From contig CATKXX010000022.1 in assembly GCA_949840935.1 (NCBI GenBank), forward strand, positions 1 through 47,353: DNA of 47,353 nucleotides. The letters run 5' to 3'. Source of the DNA: an uncultured Acetatifactor sp. GTDB lineage: Bacteria > Bacillota > Clostridia > Lachnospirales > Lachnospiraceae. Within the stretch, counting starts at the first letter, position 1. The number at the start of each line of letters is the position of its first letter. Shown here piece after piece: positions 25,462 to 34,074 of this stretch. Both the position numbers and the translations under genes were made by a program. The notes below the pieces were generated by a model. It worked only from the letters and a program-made list of their open reading frames with translations, had not been told where the DNA came from and ran no database searches.

Positions 25462-27651
25462 ATGAGCAGTAATTTTGATCAGGGTGTAATGGAACGGACA
25501 GACTACAGCGAGGACTTTATGCCTGCAAGAGAGGTGTGCGTGATCAAGAAGGACGGAAGCCGGGAGGCATTCAATGTCCAGAAGGTGATCAGTGCAGTGG
25601 GGAAAAGCGCTTACAGGGCATTGACCAAGTTCACGGAAGAGGATGAGAGGAAGATCTGCCAGTACGTCATTGACAAGATTAACGAGATGAATGTGGATGA
25701 AATACCGATTCCTGTAATGCATAATATAGTGGAAAGCGCACTGGAGCAGGTCAAACCCATTGTGGCGAAGAGTTATCGCGATTACCGTAATTACAAGCAG
25801 GACTTTGTGCGTATGCTGGATGATGTCTATAAAAAGAGCCAGTCCATTATGTACATTGGGGACAAGGAGAACGCCAATACGGATTCCGCCTTGGTGGCTA
25901 CCAAGAGGAGCCTGATCTTTAACCAGCTGAACAAGGAGCTTTATCAGAAATTCTTCCTGACTACCGAGGAAATCCAGGCGTGTCGGGACGGCTATATCTA
26001 TATCCATGATATGTCCGCCAGGAGGGATACTATGAACTGCTGCCTTTTTGATGTGCAGAATGTGCTGAGCGGCGGCTTTGAGATGGGGAATGTATGGTAT
26101 AATGAGCCAAAGTCCCTCGATGTGGCGTTTGACGTTATCGGCGATATCGTGCTCAGTGCGGCCAGCCAGCAGTATGGCGGCTTTACGGTGCCCAGCGTGG
26201 ATCTGATCCTGGAGCCCTATGCCGAGAAATCCTATAAGAGGTATGTGGAAAAATATAAAAAGCTCGGTATCCCTGATGGGAGGGCGGAGCAGGAAGCCTA
26301 TGGTGACGTGGTCAGGGAGTTTGAGCAGGGGTTCCAGGGCTGGGAGTACAAGTTTAATACGGTGGGGAGCAGTAGGGGGGATTACCCCTTTATCACGGTG
26401 ACAGCGGGCACCGGCACGGGGAAGTTCGCCAGGCTGGCTACGATTACCATGTTGAATGTGCGGAAGAAGGGACAGGGGAAAGAAGGCTGCAAGAAGCCTG
26501 TCCTGTTCCCGAAGATAGTATTTTTGTATGATGAAAAGCTCCACGGGCCGGGAATGCCTCTGGAGGATGTCTTTGAAGCCGGCGTGGAGTGTTCGGCAAA
26601 GACTATGTACCCTGACTGGCTGAGCCTGACTGGAAAGGGGTACGTGGCAAGCATGTATAAGAAGTACAAAAGGATCATTTCGCCTATGGGCTGCCGCGCT
26701 TTCCTCTCGCCCTGGTACGAGAGAGGAGGGATGCATCCCGCGGACGATCAGGACAAGCCGGTCTTTGTAGGCCGCTTTAATATCGGCGCGGTGTCCCTGC
26801 ACCTGCCCATGATCCTGGCAAAGGCGCGAAAGGAAAGCCGCGACTTTTATGAGGTGCTGGATTATTATCTGAACCTAATCCGTCAGCTTCACATCCGCAC
26901 CTATGCATACCTTGGGGAGATGCGTGCCTCCACGAATCCTCTGGCGTACTGCGAAGGGGGATTCCTGGGCGGGAAGCTGGGGCTTCATGACAAGATCAAG
27001 CCGCTGCTGAAATCCGCTACCGCAAGCTTTGGAATTACGGCGCTAAATGAGCTTCAGGAGCTTTACAACGGGAAATCCCTGGTGGAGGACGGCTCCTTTG
27101 CACTGGAAGTCATGGAGTATATCAATGCCAGGGTGAATGAATTCAAGGAGGAGGACGGGAACCTCTATGCCATCTACGGAACGCCTGCGGAGAACCTTTG
27201 TGGAGTCCAGGTAAAGCAGTTTCGGAATAAATATGGTATTGTGGAGGGCGTCTCCGACAGGGAGTATGTGAGCAACAGTTTCCACTGCCATGTGAGTGAG
27301 GATATCACCCCCATTGAGAAGCAGGATAAGGAGAACCGGTTCTGGGATCTGTGTAACGGAGGTAAAATCCAATATGTGAAATATCCTATTGATTATAATG
27401 TTACGGCGATCAAAACATTGATCCACCGCGCTATGGACATGGGATTTTATGAGGGAGTAAACCTTTCACTGGCCTACTGTGATGACTGCGGGCATCAGGA
27501 GCTGGAAATGGACGTATGCCCCAAGTGCGGAAGCCGTAACCTTACGAAAATTGACAGGATGAACGGTTATCTGTCCTATTCCCGCGTACACGGGGATACC
27601 AGGCTCAACGACGCCAAAATGGCGGAAATTGCGGAAAGGAAATCAATGTGA
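25462..27651 (+). CDS. nrdD: anaerobic ribonucleoside-triphosphate reductase
   Basis: A 729-residue class III reductase that makes dNTPs without oxygen. An N-terminal ATP-cone covers about 20-115 (VCVIKKDGSREAFNVQKV). The catalytic barrel includes RRDTMNCCLFDVQNVL and GCRAFLSPWYERG. A C-terminal zinc site is CDDC plus CPKC, and the glycyl radical Gly is near residue 702 (RMNGYLSYSR). The start at 25462 (MSSNFDQ) has GAAGGGA about 8 bases upstream. The GTG of nrdG overlaps its stop. Confidence 0.97.
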   Translation: MSSNFDQGVMERTDYSEDFMPAREVCVIKKDGSREAFNVQKVISAVGKSAYRALTKFTEEDERKICQYVIDKINEMNVDEIPIPVMHNIVESALEQVKPIVAKSYRDYRNYKQDFVRMLDDVYKKSQSIMYIGDKENANTDSALVATKRSLIFNQLNKELYQKFFLTTEEIQACRDGYIYIHDMSARRDTMNCCLFDVQNVLSGGFEMGNVWYNEPKSLDVAFDVIGDIVLSAASQQYGGFTVPSVDLILEPYAEKSYKRYVEKYKKLGIPDGRAEQEAYGDVVREFEQGFQGWEYKFNTVGSSRGDYPFITVTAGTGTGKFARLATITMLNVRKKGQGKEGCKKPVLFPKIVFLYDEKLHGPGMPLEDVFEAGVECSAKTMYPDWLSLTGKGYVASMYKKYKRIISPMGCRAFLSPWYERGGMHPADDQDKPVFVGRFNIGAVSLHLPMILAKARKESRDFYEVLDYYLNLIRQLHIRTYAYLGEMRASTNPLAYCEGGFLGGKLGLHDKIKPLLKSATASFGITALNELQELYNGKSLVEDGSFALEVMEYINARVNEFKEEDGNLYAIYGTPAENLCGVQVKQFRNKYGIVEGVSDREYVSNSFHCHVSEDITPIEKQDKENRFWDLCNGGKIQYVKYPIDYNVTAIKTLIHRAMDMGFYEGVNLSLAYCDDCGHQELEMDVCPKCGSRNLTKIDRMNGYLSYSRVHGDTRLNDAKMAEIAERKSM

Positions 27652-28208
27652 GATATCATAATATAACGAAGGACGATATGCTCAACGGCGACGGGCTCCG
27701 TGTGGTACTGTGGGTGGCCGGCTGTAATCATTGCTGCAGGGAATGCCATAATCCCATTACCTGGGATCCCGACGGGGGGCTGTTGTTTGATGATGCCGCA
27801 AAGAAGGAGATTTATGAACAGCTGGACAAAAGCTATATTTCGGGCATCACCTTTTCGGGAGGGGATCCGCTGCACCCCGCCAACGGTATGGCTGTCAGGG
27901 AACTGATGGCGCAGATTAAGGAAAAGTATCCGCAGAAGACCATCTGGCTTTACACCGGCGCTGTGTGGGAGGAAATATATTCCTATGCCCTGATGAAATA
28001 TGTGGATGTGGTAGTGGACGGGGAATACATGGCAGATAAGAAAGATGTAAAGCTGCTCTGGAAGGGAAGCTCGAACCAGAGGGTCATTGATGTGAAAAAA
28101 ACGCTGGCGCAGGAAGACGCCTCAGTTCCGGTGTTGTACTGCGGCGATTACGCGGAGGAGTATCAGCTGACAGAGAAGCCGGAATATGCCGGCGGGTGCT
28201 GTGTGTAG
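27648..28208 (+). CDS. nrdG: anaerobic ribonucleotide reductase activase
   Basis: A 186-residue radical SAM enzyme that generates the glycyl radical on NrdD. The iron-sulfur cysteines are C26, C30 and C33 (AGCNHCCRECHNP), and GITFSGGDPLHP is the SAM-binding GGE-like motif. It starts with GTG at 27648, overlapping the nrdD stop as GTGA, so the pair is translationally coupled. Confidence 0.96.
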   Translation: MRYHNITKDDMLNGDGLRVVLWVAGCNHCCRECHNPITWDPDGGLLFDDAAKKEIYEQLDKSYISGITFSGGDPLHPANGMAVRELMAQIKEKYPQKTIWLYTGAVWEEIYSYALMKYVDVVVDGEYMADKKDVKLLWKGSSNQRVIDVKKTLAQEDASVPVLYCGDYAEEYQLTEKPEYAGGCCV

Positions 28209-28251
28209 GAATTGGGGCTTTCCGAGGACATTTCTGCAGTATGCTTGAGTG

Positions 28252-28284
28252 ATATGAGAAGGATATGGGAAGGATATGAGAAGG
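28252..28284. repeat. three tandem 11-bp repeats at dUTPase start
   Basis: ATATGAGAAGG, ATATGGGAAGG, ATATGAGAAGG. Each copy has an ATG plus a Shine-Dalgarno-like GAAGG. Since 11 is not a multiple of three, the three ATGs are in three frames, and only the third opens the dUTPase. Confidence 0.75.
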
Positions 28285-28788
28285 ATAGCACAGTTTTATA
28301 AGGTAAGTGAGGCTTTGTTTGCGAAGGCAGTGAAGGAGGAGTTTCCCCGGTATGAGGAATCGGATATCCGGGAAATGTACGAAGCCCTGAAGCTGCCGCG
28401 CAGAGCTACCAGGGGGAGCGCAGGCTATGACTTCTTTGCCCCCTTTGCCTTTTCGCTTTCCCCTGGCGCCACCGTTAAGATTCCCACAGGTATCCGGGTC
28501 AGGATGGAGGAGGATTGGGTGTTGAAACTCTATCCCCGCAGCGGATTAGGCTTTAAATTCAGACTGCAGATGAATAATACGGTGGGAATCATAGACAGTG
28601 ATTATTTTTATTCTGACAATGAAGGCCATATCTTCGTGAAGCTTACCAATGATTCCAATGAGGGCAGGCTTCTGACTGTGGAGCAGGGGACGGGGATTGT
28701 CCAGGGGGTTTTTCTGGAATACGGGATTACGGTGGACGATGATGCAGAGGGAATCCGCAACGGGGGCTTTGGGAGTACAACCGCCTGA
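28276..28788 (+). CDS. dut: dUTP diphosphatase-like protein
   Basis: A 170-residue dUTPase-fold protein, hydrolysing dUTP to dUMP. Motifs are GSAGYDFFAP (1), LYPRSGLGFKF (2), NTVGIIDSDYF (3), and GTGIVQGVFLEYG (4). The end, RNGGFGSTT, is the mobile motif 5. An N-terminal extension of ~45 residues before motif 1 is longer than in Escherichia coli Dut. It follows nrdDG, so the unit makes dNTPs and removes dUTP. Confidence 0.92.
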   Translation: MRRIAQFYKVSEALFAKAVKEEFPRYEESDIREMYEALKLPRRATRGSAGYDFFAPFAFSLSPGATVKIPTGIRVRMEEDWVLKLYPRSGLGFKFRLQMNNTVGIIDSDYFYSDNEGHIFVKLTNDSNEGRLLTVEQGTGIVQGVFLEYGITVDDDAEGIRNGGFGSTTA

Positions 28789-28793
28789 TAAAG

Positions 28794-28838
28794 CCTGTCC
28801 CTTAAAGCGGATGACATTTGGCTTAGGACAGGGTTTTG
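28794..28838 (+). terminator. candidate terminator after dUTPase
   Basis: CCTGTCC at 28794-28800 pairs with GGACAGG at 28826-28832, then GTTTT. The loop is long, so the strength is uncertain. Confidence 0.5.
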
Positions 28839-28896
28839 CCCTGCAGGATGGATGTCTGCCGAATAAGAATTCTTCTTCGGGTAATAATGAAAAAGT

Positions 28897-28908
28897 AACA
28901 GGCCTGTT
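28897..28908. promoter_or_regulatory. 12-bp palindrome upstream of GerA-family gene
   Basis: AACAGGCCTGTT is a perfect palindrome directly before a TATAAT at 28914, a possible operator. There is no good -35 at 17 bases. The regulator is unknown. Confidence 0.35.
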
Positions 28909-28967
28909 TCTTCTATAATTAACAGGGAATGGAGCGGCTACTATAAAACCGGAAGGGGAATTTCATT

Positions 28968-30398
28968 TTGAGCGAAGAGAAGAAAAGCAGAGTGAGCGGT
29001 TCGCTGGCACAGGATATGGAATATCTGAATCGTGTTCTGGGCGTGAACCGCAATTTTGATATTATTTACCGGGTGATTCATGTGGGAGGGAAGGAAGCCT
29101 GTATGTATCTGGTGGACGGCTTTTGCAAGGACGATCTGCTGCAGAAGCTGTTACAGTATCTGATGGACCTGACGCCGGATAAAATGCCCCAAGATATGCA
29201 TGGGATATCCAAACAATTCGTCCCTTATGTGGAGGTGGAGGTGGAGGATCAGTTTGACACCATGATCCAGTCTCTGCTGTCAGGGATGTTTATTCTGCTG
29301 ATCGATGGCTACAGTAAGGCGCTGCTGATCGACTCCCGCACATATCCTGCCAGGAGTGTGGAGGAGCCGGAGAAGGACAAGGTGCTGCGCGGCTCCAAGG
29401 ACGGCTTTGTGGAGACAGTGGTGTTCAATACTGCCCTGATCCGCCGCAGGATCCGCAGTACGGATCTCTGTATGGAGATGATGAATGCCGGGGAGAGCTC
29501 CCACACGGATATTGTGCTCTGTTATATGGATAAGAGGGTGGATCACCAGTTCCTGGAAGCGGTAAGGCGCAAGATCAGGGAAATATCGGTGGATGCGCTG
29601 ACCATGAATCAGGAATCTCTGGCGGAATGTCTTTATCGAAAAAAATGGTATAATCCCTTTCCGAAATTTAAGTATACAGAGAGGCCGGACGCCGCTGCAG
29701 CTCAGATTCTGGAAGGGAATATTGTGATTCTGGTGGACAATTCGCCTTCCGCCATGATTCTGCCTACCACTATATTTGATGTCATAGAGGAGGCGGACGA
29801 TTATTATTTTCCTCCCATCACGGGAACCTATCTGCGGATTGCCAGATTGCTGATTACCATCCTCACCTATATCCTGACACCGACTTTTCTGCTGCTGGTC
29901 AACTACAGCCAATGGGTGCCGGATAATTTTTCTTTTATTCTGCTGAAGGAGGAACCGAATATCCCGCTGATATGGCAGTTTTTGATTCTGGAGCTTGCCA
30001 TAGACGGCTTGAAGCTGGCGGCGGTGAACACTCCCAATATGCTGAGTACGCCCCTGAGTGTACTGGCGGCTTTGGTGCTGGGGGAATTCTCAGTAAACAG
30101 TGGATGGTTTTCCGCAGAAGTCATGCTGTATATGGCATTTGTGGCGGTGGCAAATTATACCCAGCAGAATTATGAGCTGGGATATGCTTTGAAATTTATG
30201 AGAATCATAAATCTGCTTCTGACCCAATGGTTTGGGCTGTGGGGATATATCGGAGGAATCCTGCTCACCATTTTCTCCATTGCATGTAACAGGACGGTAG
30301 CAAAGACGAGCTATATTTACCCTCTGATACCCTTTAACGGGAAGGATCTGAAGAATCGTGTGATCCGGCGCAGGCTGCCGGGGGCGAAGGATATTTGA
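28968..30398 (+). CDS. GerA-family spore germination protein, SpoVAF-like
   Basis: A 476-residue protein of the GerA (GerAA/SpoVAF) family located in the spore inner membrane. The N-terminal ~280 residues are soluble. KYTERPDAAAAQILEGNIVILVDNSPSAMI with its SPS in place of TPF points to SpoVAF rather than a nutrient receptor A subunit. Four or five helices follow (RLLITILTYILTPTFLLLV and others). It starts with TTG at 28968 behind GGAAGGGG. No GerB/GerC partners and no spoVA genes are next to it, so it is an orphan member here. Confidence 0.87.
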   Translation: MSEEKKSRVSGSLAQDMEYLNRVLGVNRNFDIIYRVIHVGGKEACMYLVDGFCKDDLLQKLLQYLMDLTPDKMPQDMHGISKQFVPYVEVEVEDQFDTMIQSLLSGMFILLIDGYSKALLIDSRTYPARSVEEPEKDKVLRGSKDGFVETVVFNTALIRRRIRSTDLCMEMMNAGESSHTDIVLCYMDKRVDHQFLEAVRRKIREISVDALTMNQESLAECLYRKKWYNPFPKFKYTERPDAAAAQILEGNIVILVDNSPSAMILPTTIFDVIEEADDYYFPPITGTYLRIARLLITILTYILTPTFLLLVNYSQWVPDNFSFILLKEEPNIPLIWQFLILELAIDGLKLAAVNTPNMLSTPLSVLAALVLGEFSVNSGWFSAEVMLYMAFVAVANYTQQNYELGYALKFMRIINLLLTQWFGLWGYIGGILLTIFSIACNRTVAKTSYIYPLIPFNGKDLKNRVIRRRLPGAKDI

Positions 30399-30427
30399 GT
30401 GGCATATTTGAGATGGGGGAGAGGGAC

Positions 30428-30524
30428 GGCCGGAGGGCGGGAGGGTATATTCCCAGGACAGCTCGACAGGCTCCTCTCCGCATCTCGCCCATGCTCTGGG
30501 AATATACCCTCCCGCCCTCCGGCC
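30428..30524. repeat. 29-bp perfect inverted repeat with 39-bp loop
   Basis: The arm at 30428-30456 (GGCCGGAGGGCGG, then GAGGGTATATTCCCAG) is exactly repeated in inverse at 30496-30524. The stem is GC rich and stable, with a 39-base loop. There is no T-tract. It lies between the germination gene and the LytTR regulator. It may be an extended transcription-blocking hairpin, a MITE-like element or an invertible segment. Confidence 0.95.
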
Positions 30525-30641
30525 TGTGTTCCTGCAAATGCGGTAAATATGCGTGTGGGGAGAGGAGAAAGGGAGAAGGGGCTTTTTGGGGTGAATGTTC
30601 ATTTGGAATCTGCCGGAGGGCATGCTGTTGAAGGAAGGGGG

Positions 30642-31343
30642 ATGGGTATGTATCGGTTTGCGGTCTGCGATGACAGGCAGGAGGATATTGATTACATAGA
30701 GGGGCTGATACGGGAGTGGAGCAGGGCTGCGGGGTATCAGGTCAGGATTGACGGCTTTCTTTCGGGGGAGGCTTTTTTGTTTGCCTATGAGGAAGATCCG
30801 GGGATTGATGTGCTGTTTCTGGATATTGAGATGGAGGGGATGAGCGGGATGGAGCTGGCCCGGGAGCTGAGGCTGCAGGGATCGCGGATACAGATTGTCT
30901 TTGTGACGGGGTATATGGATTATATTGCCCAGGGATATGATGTGGAGGCACTGCATTACCTGTTAAAGCCGGTGACAGGGCAGAAGCTTGGAAGTGTGCT
31001 GGAGCGGGCCATGGAACGGGTAAGGGGCAGGGAGCGAGAGCTTGTGCTTACCGTACAGGATGGTATTGTCAGGATTCCGTTGTCGGAAATCCGGTATCTG
31101 GAGGTTCTGGGAAATTATGTGACGGTTCATGCCGGGGAGGATTACTGCGTAAAGCGGACGCTCAGCGATTTGGAGCAGGAGCTGGACGAGAGATTTTACA
31201 GGATTCACCGTTCTTATATCGTTAATCTGCAGTCGGTGAAAAAATGTGCCCGCAGGGAGGTAGCCTTGAAGGACGATACAAGGCTGCCCCTTTCAAGGAA
31301 ATGCTATGATGGGCTGAACCGTGCTATGATTGAGTATTTTTAA
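30642..31343 (+). CDS. LytTR-family response regulator (AgrA-like)
   Basis: A 233-residue regulator with a receiver domain (DD at 10-11, phospho-acceptor D61 in LFLDIEME, Lys in YLLKPV) and a LytTR DNA-binding domain (about 135-233; IRYLEVLGNYVTVH, FYRIHRSYIVNL). The ATG at 30642 follows AAGGAAGGGG; an ATG at 30648 is equally possible. An open frame extends upstream through the inverted repeat but lacks a start signal. The kinase gene begins 12 bases downstream. Confidence 0.93.
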   Translation: MGMYRFAVCDDRQEDIDYIEGLIREWSRAAGYQVRIDGFLSGEAFLFAYEEDPGIDVLFLDIEMEGMSGMELARELRLQGSRIQIVFVTGYMDYIAQGYDVEALHYLLKPVTGQKLGSVLERAMERVRGRERELVLTVQDGIVRIPLSEIRYLEVLGNYVTVHAGEDYCVKRTLSDLEQELDERFYRIHRSYIVNLQSVKKCARREVALKDDTRLPLSRKCYDGLNRAMIEYF

Positions 31344-31355
31344 GGAGGGGAGGAT

Positions 31356-32015
31356 ATGGCGTTTTGGGAAAAGATGATTGATAAAAGGCTTGCGGAGTAC
31401 CAGAGCGACCTGCTGGCGGTGCATTATGCCGAGGTGGAGAATATGTACCGGCAGACCAAGGGATGGCGCCATGATTACCGCAATCATATCCAGGTATTGA
31501 ACAGCTATGCCGAACAGGGGGATCTGGAAGCTGTGAAAAGGTATCTCCGGGAATTGGACGAGGATCTGAATACGGTGGATACGGTGATGAAGACGGGGAA
31601 CAAGATGACGGACGTAATCCTCAACAGCAAGGTATCCCTGGCAAGATCCCGAAATATCACAGTGAAGGCGGATGCCCATGTGCCGGTTGCGCTGTCCACC
31701 GCAGAAATCGATCTCTGTATTATCCTCGGGAATCTTTTTGATAATGCCATAGAAGCCTGTATGCCGCTTCCGGAGGAGGAGAGGCTGATCCGGATTTATA
31801 TGGATATGAAGAACACCCAGCTTTATATGTCCTTTACCAATACCACCGCCGTTAAGAAACAGGAAAAAGCAGGGAAACGTTTCCTGACTACAAAGGGAAT
31901 CGGGCATGGCTATGGGCTGATCCGGATCGATACCATTGTTGAGCGCTACCAGGGCTATATCAGCCGAAACAGCGAAGACGGGGCGTTTACAACAGAGATT
32001 CTTCTACCTCAATAG
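31356..32015 (+). CDS. short soluble GHKL sensor kinase (AgrC-like, no sensor domain)
   Basis: A 219-residue kinase with a phospho-acceptor region WRHDYRNHIQ (H39) and a GHKL ATPase: N-box NLFDNAIEAC and G-box GIGHGYGLIRI. Relatives usually have five or six transmembrane helices before this part; here there are none, only a ~30-residue helical N-terminus. It may therefore sense a cytoplasmic signal or depend on another protein. AAGGAGGGGAGG precedes the ATG. It pairs with the LytTR regulator. Confidence 0.88.
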   Translation: MAFWEKMIDKRLAEYQSDLLAVHYAEVENMYRQTKGWRHDYRNHIQVLNSYAEQGDLEAVKRYLRELDEDLNTVDTVMKTGNKMTDVILNSKVSLARSRNITVKADAHVPVALSTAEIDLCIILGNLFDNAIEACMPLPEEERLIRIYMDMKNTQLYMSFTNTTAVKKQEKAGKRFLTTKGIGHGYGLIRIDTIVERYQGYISRNSEDGAFTTEILLPQ

Positions 32016-32099
32016 TCAGATTCTGCTATATTCTGATAACCATGTCTTTCCTTAATCTGCGAATTTTGATTTTTCAATTTATCACCCGGAACACGCATT

Positions 32100-32141
32100 T
32101 CGTCCCCGAAATGTCGTGCCCTTTTTCCGTTATGATATACT
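32100..32141 (+). promoter_or_regulatory. candidate promoter with LytTR-type direct repeat
   Basis: TCGTCCCC at 32100 and TCGTGCCC at 32114 form a direct repeat, followed 14 bases later by TATACT at 32136, with no recognisable -35. A direct repeat replacing the -35 is what an activator such as the LytTR regulator would need to switch on the exporter genes. The start of the first exporter is 88 bases downstream. Confidence 0.4.
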
Positions 32142-32228
32142 TACGCTAATTGCAAATGGATGTAAGGTTTGTAGCATGGTTGGGAAAGAGACAGTTTACA
32201 AACATCTGTTGTAAAAAGGAGAAAAGGG

Positions 32229-34070
32229 ATGAAAGACAGCGGAAAAGAAAAAATGCAAAAGCCCGTTTACGGCCTGGGGAGTAATATTCTCTTTATGCTG
32301 CGCCGTGGGGCAGCTCATCCGGGCGTATTATGGATACTGGGGCTTGAGGTGGCTTCCGGTGTGGCAATCAGCGTTACAGGGCTGTATATGGCTCCTGTCT
32401 TCCTCGGACTGCTGGAAAAGCATGGTTCTTTTATGGAGCTTCTGCTTGTCATTGCAGGCTTTTCCCTGGCGCTGATGGGGTTAAACGGCCTGGAGGCGTA
32501 TGTGAAGGCGATAGATCTGGTAGGCAGGATACAGGTCCGGCTGAGCATTCTTCATGAGATTAACAGGAAGCTGGGGGAATGTTCCTTTCCCCTGCTGTTT
32601 ATGCCGGAATTTCAGGACAGGAAGACGAATGCCCAGGCTGCTACCAAAAACAATGTATGTGCCACAGAGTTGTTTTGGGAGACCCTGTATGAAATACTGA
32701 AAAACGGAATCTGCTTTCTGGTTTATCTTCTTTTGATTGCTCGTGTAAATCCACTGCTTATTTTATCGACCACGTTGATTACTGTTCTGGGATTTATGTG
32801 GACACGGCATTTCGACCGATGGGGCTATGATCACCGTGAAGAGGAAGCGGCAATCCACAGAAAAGGGAATTATTTTTATCAATGCGCAAAGAGCACCGCA
32901 CTGGCGAAGGACATCCGGATTTTTGGAATGAAGGAATGGCTTCTGGATATCGAGGCAGATGTCAGGAGGCTGCTCAGGGACTTCTCCGGGCGGAGCGAGA
33001 GAAATCATCTCGCAGGGGATATCATAGGGATTGTGCTCGACCTTCTGCGCAACGGTATCATATATGCGTATCTGCTGGCGGTCACTCTGCGGGGCGGCCT
33101 GTCGGCATCGGAATTTTTGCTGTATTTTATCGCGGCCACAGGCTTTACCAGTCAGGTGACGGGGCTTCTGACCGGAGTGGGGAAGATTTACAGGCAGAGC
33201 CTGGAAATATCAAGTGTCAGGGAATTCTGCGAGACGGAGGAGCCCTTTTTGTTTGAGGGCGGGCAGGAGCTTAGAATAGAATCAGGAGGGCTTTACGAAT
33301 TTGAATTCAGGGATGTTACCTTCCGGTATCCCGGTGTAAAGAAGCCTGTACTGGAACATTTTAACCTGAAGCTTAAGTCAGGGGAAAAGCTTGCTGTGGT
33401 GGGGCTTAACGGTGCCGGAAAGACAACGATGGTAAGGCTTTTATGCGGTTTTCTTGACCCCGATTCCGGTGAGGTTTTGTTAAACGGCGTAAATATCAGA
33501 GAGTATAACCGGAGGGATTATTATAAACTGTTCGGCGCTGTGTTCCAGGATTTTTCTGTCCTGGCAGGCTCCGTCGCGGAGAATGTGTCGCAGTCTCACA
33601 CCCCGGATATGGATCGTGTGCAGGCTTGTCTGGAGCAGGCGGGAATCAGGGAACGGATGGAGCGCTTTCCTGAAAAATACGGGACGAAGCTGCAGAAAAC
33701 GCTCTACCCGGAAGAGGCGGTGGAATTGTCGGGCGGGGAGCTGCAGCGGCTGATGCTTGCCAGGATGCTGTATAAGGACGCTCCGGTGACAGTCCTGGAT
33801 GAGCCTACGGCTGCGCTGGATGCGTTGGCTGAGAAGGATATTTATGAAAGGTATGAAGATTTTACCAAGGGAAATACCTCCGTCTATATCTCGCATCGTC
33901 TGGCAAGCACCCGCTTCTGCGACAGGGTCATCCTGCTGGGCAATGGAGGGATTCTCGAAGAGGGAACTCATGAGGAATTGATGGCGCAGGGCGGAAGATA
34001 TGCGGAGCTGTTCGAGTTACAGAGTAAGTATTACAGAGAAGATGTGGCAGCAAAGCAGGGAGGTTACTGA
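32229..34070 (+). CDS. ABC exporter half-transporter (first of pair)
   Basis: A 613-residue fused membrane/ATPase protein of the type I exporter family. Hydrophobic helices cover residues ~35-330. The nucleotide-binding domain has Walker A GLNGAGKTT near 400, signature LSGGELQRL and Walker B VTVLDEPTAALDA. AAAAAGGAGAAAAGGG precedes the ATG. Together with the next gene it should form a heterodimeric exporter. The LytTR two-component genes just upstream suggest peptide, antibiotic or signal export, but no precursor peptide was found nearby. Confidence 0.92.
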   Translation: MKDSGKEKMQKPVYGLGSNILFMLRRGAAHPGVLWILGLEVASGVAISVTGLYMAPVFLGLLEKHGSFMELLLVIAGFSLALMGLNGLEAYVKAIDLVGRIQVRLSILHEINRKLGECSFPLLFMPEFQDRKTNAQAATKNNVCATELFWETLYEILKNGICFLVYLLLIARVNPLLILSTTLITVLGFMWTRHFDRWGYDHREEEAAIHRKGNYFYQCAKSTALAKDIRIFGMKEWLLDIEADVRRLLRDFSGRSERNHLAGDIIGIVLDLLRNGIIYAYLLAVTLRGGLSASEFLLYFIAATGFTSQVTGLLTGVGKIYRQSLEISSVREFCETEEPFLFEGGQELRIESGGLYEFEFRDVTFRYPGVKKPVLEHFNLKLKSGEKLAVVGLNGAGKTTMVRLLCGFLDPDSGEVLLNGVNIREYNRRDYYKLFGAVFQDFSVLAGSVAENVSQSHTPDMDRVQACLEQAGIRERMERFPEKYGTKLQKTLYPEEAVELSGGELQRLMLARMLYKDAPVTVLDEPTAALDALAEKDIYERYEDFTKGNTSVYISHRLASTRFCDRVILLGNGGILEEGTHEELMAQGGRYAELFELQSKYYREDVAAKQGGY

Positions 34071-34074
34071 GAAA

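Noticed and set aside
25402..26802. 466-codon minus-strand frame opposite nrdD
   Set aside because: The plus strand encodes a clear NrdD; the antisense frame has shadow composition (His, Ile, Leu, Arg rich).
30399..30641. Long N-terminal extension of the LytTR regulator
   Set aside because: It reads through the 29-bp inverted repeat, lacks a start signal, and the family begins at the receiver domain near 30642.
32042..32149. 35-residue ORF upstream of the ABC exporters as a possible exported peptide
   Set aside because: No ribosome site and no leader or Gly-Gly motif. The likely promoter lies within it.
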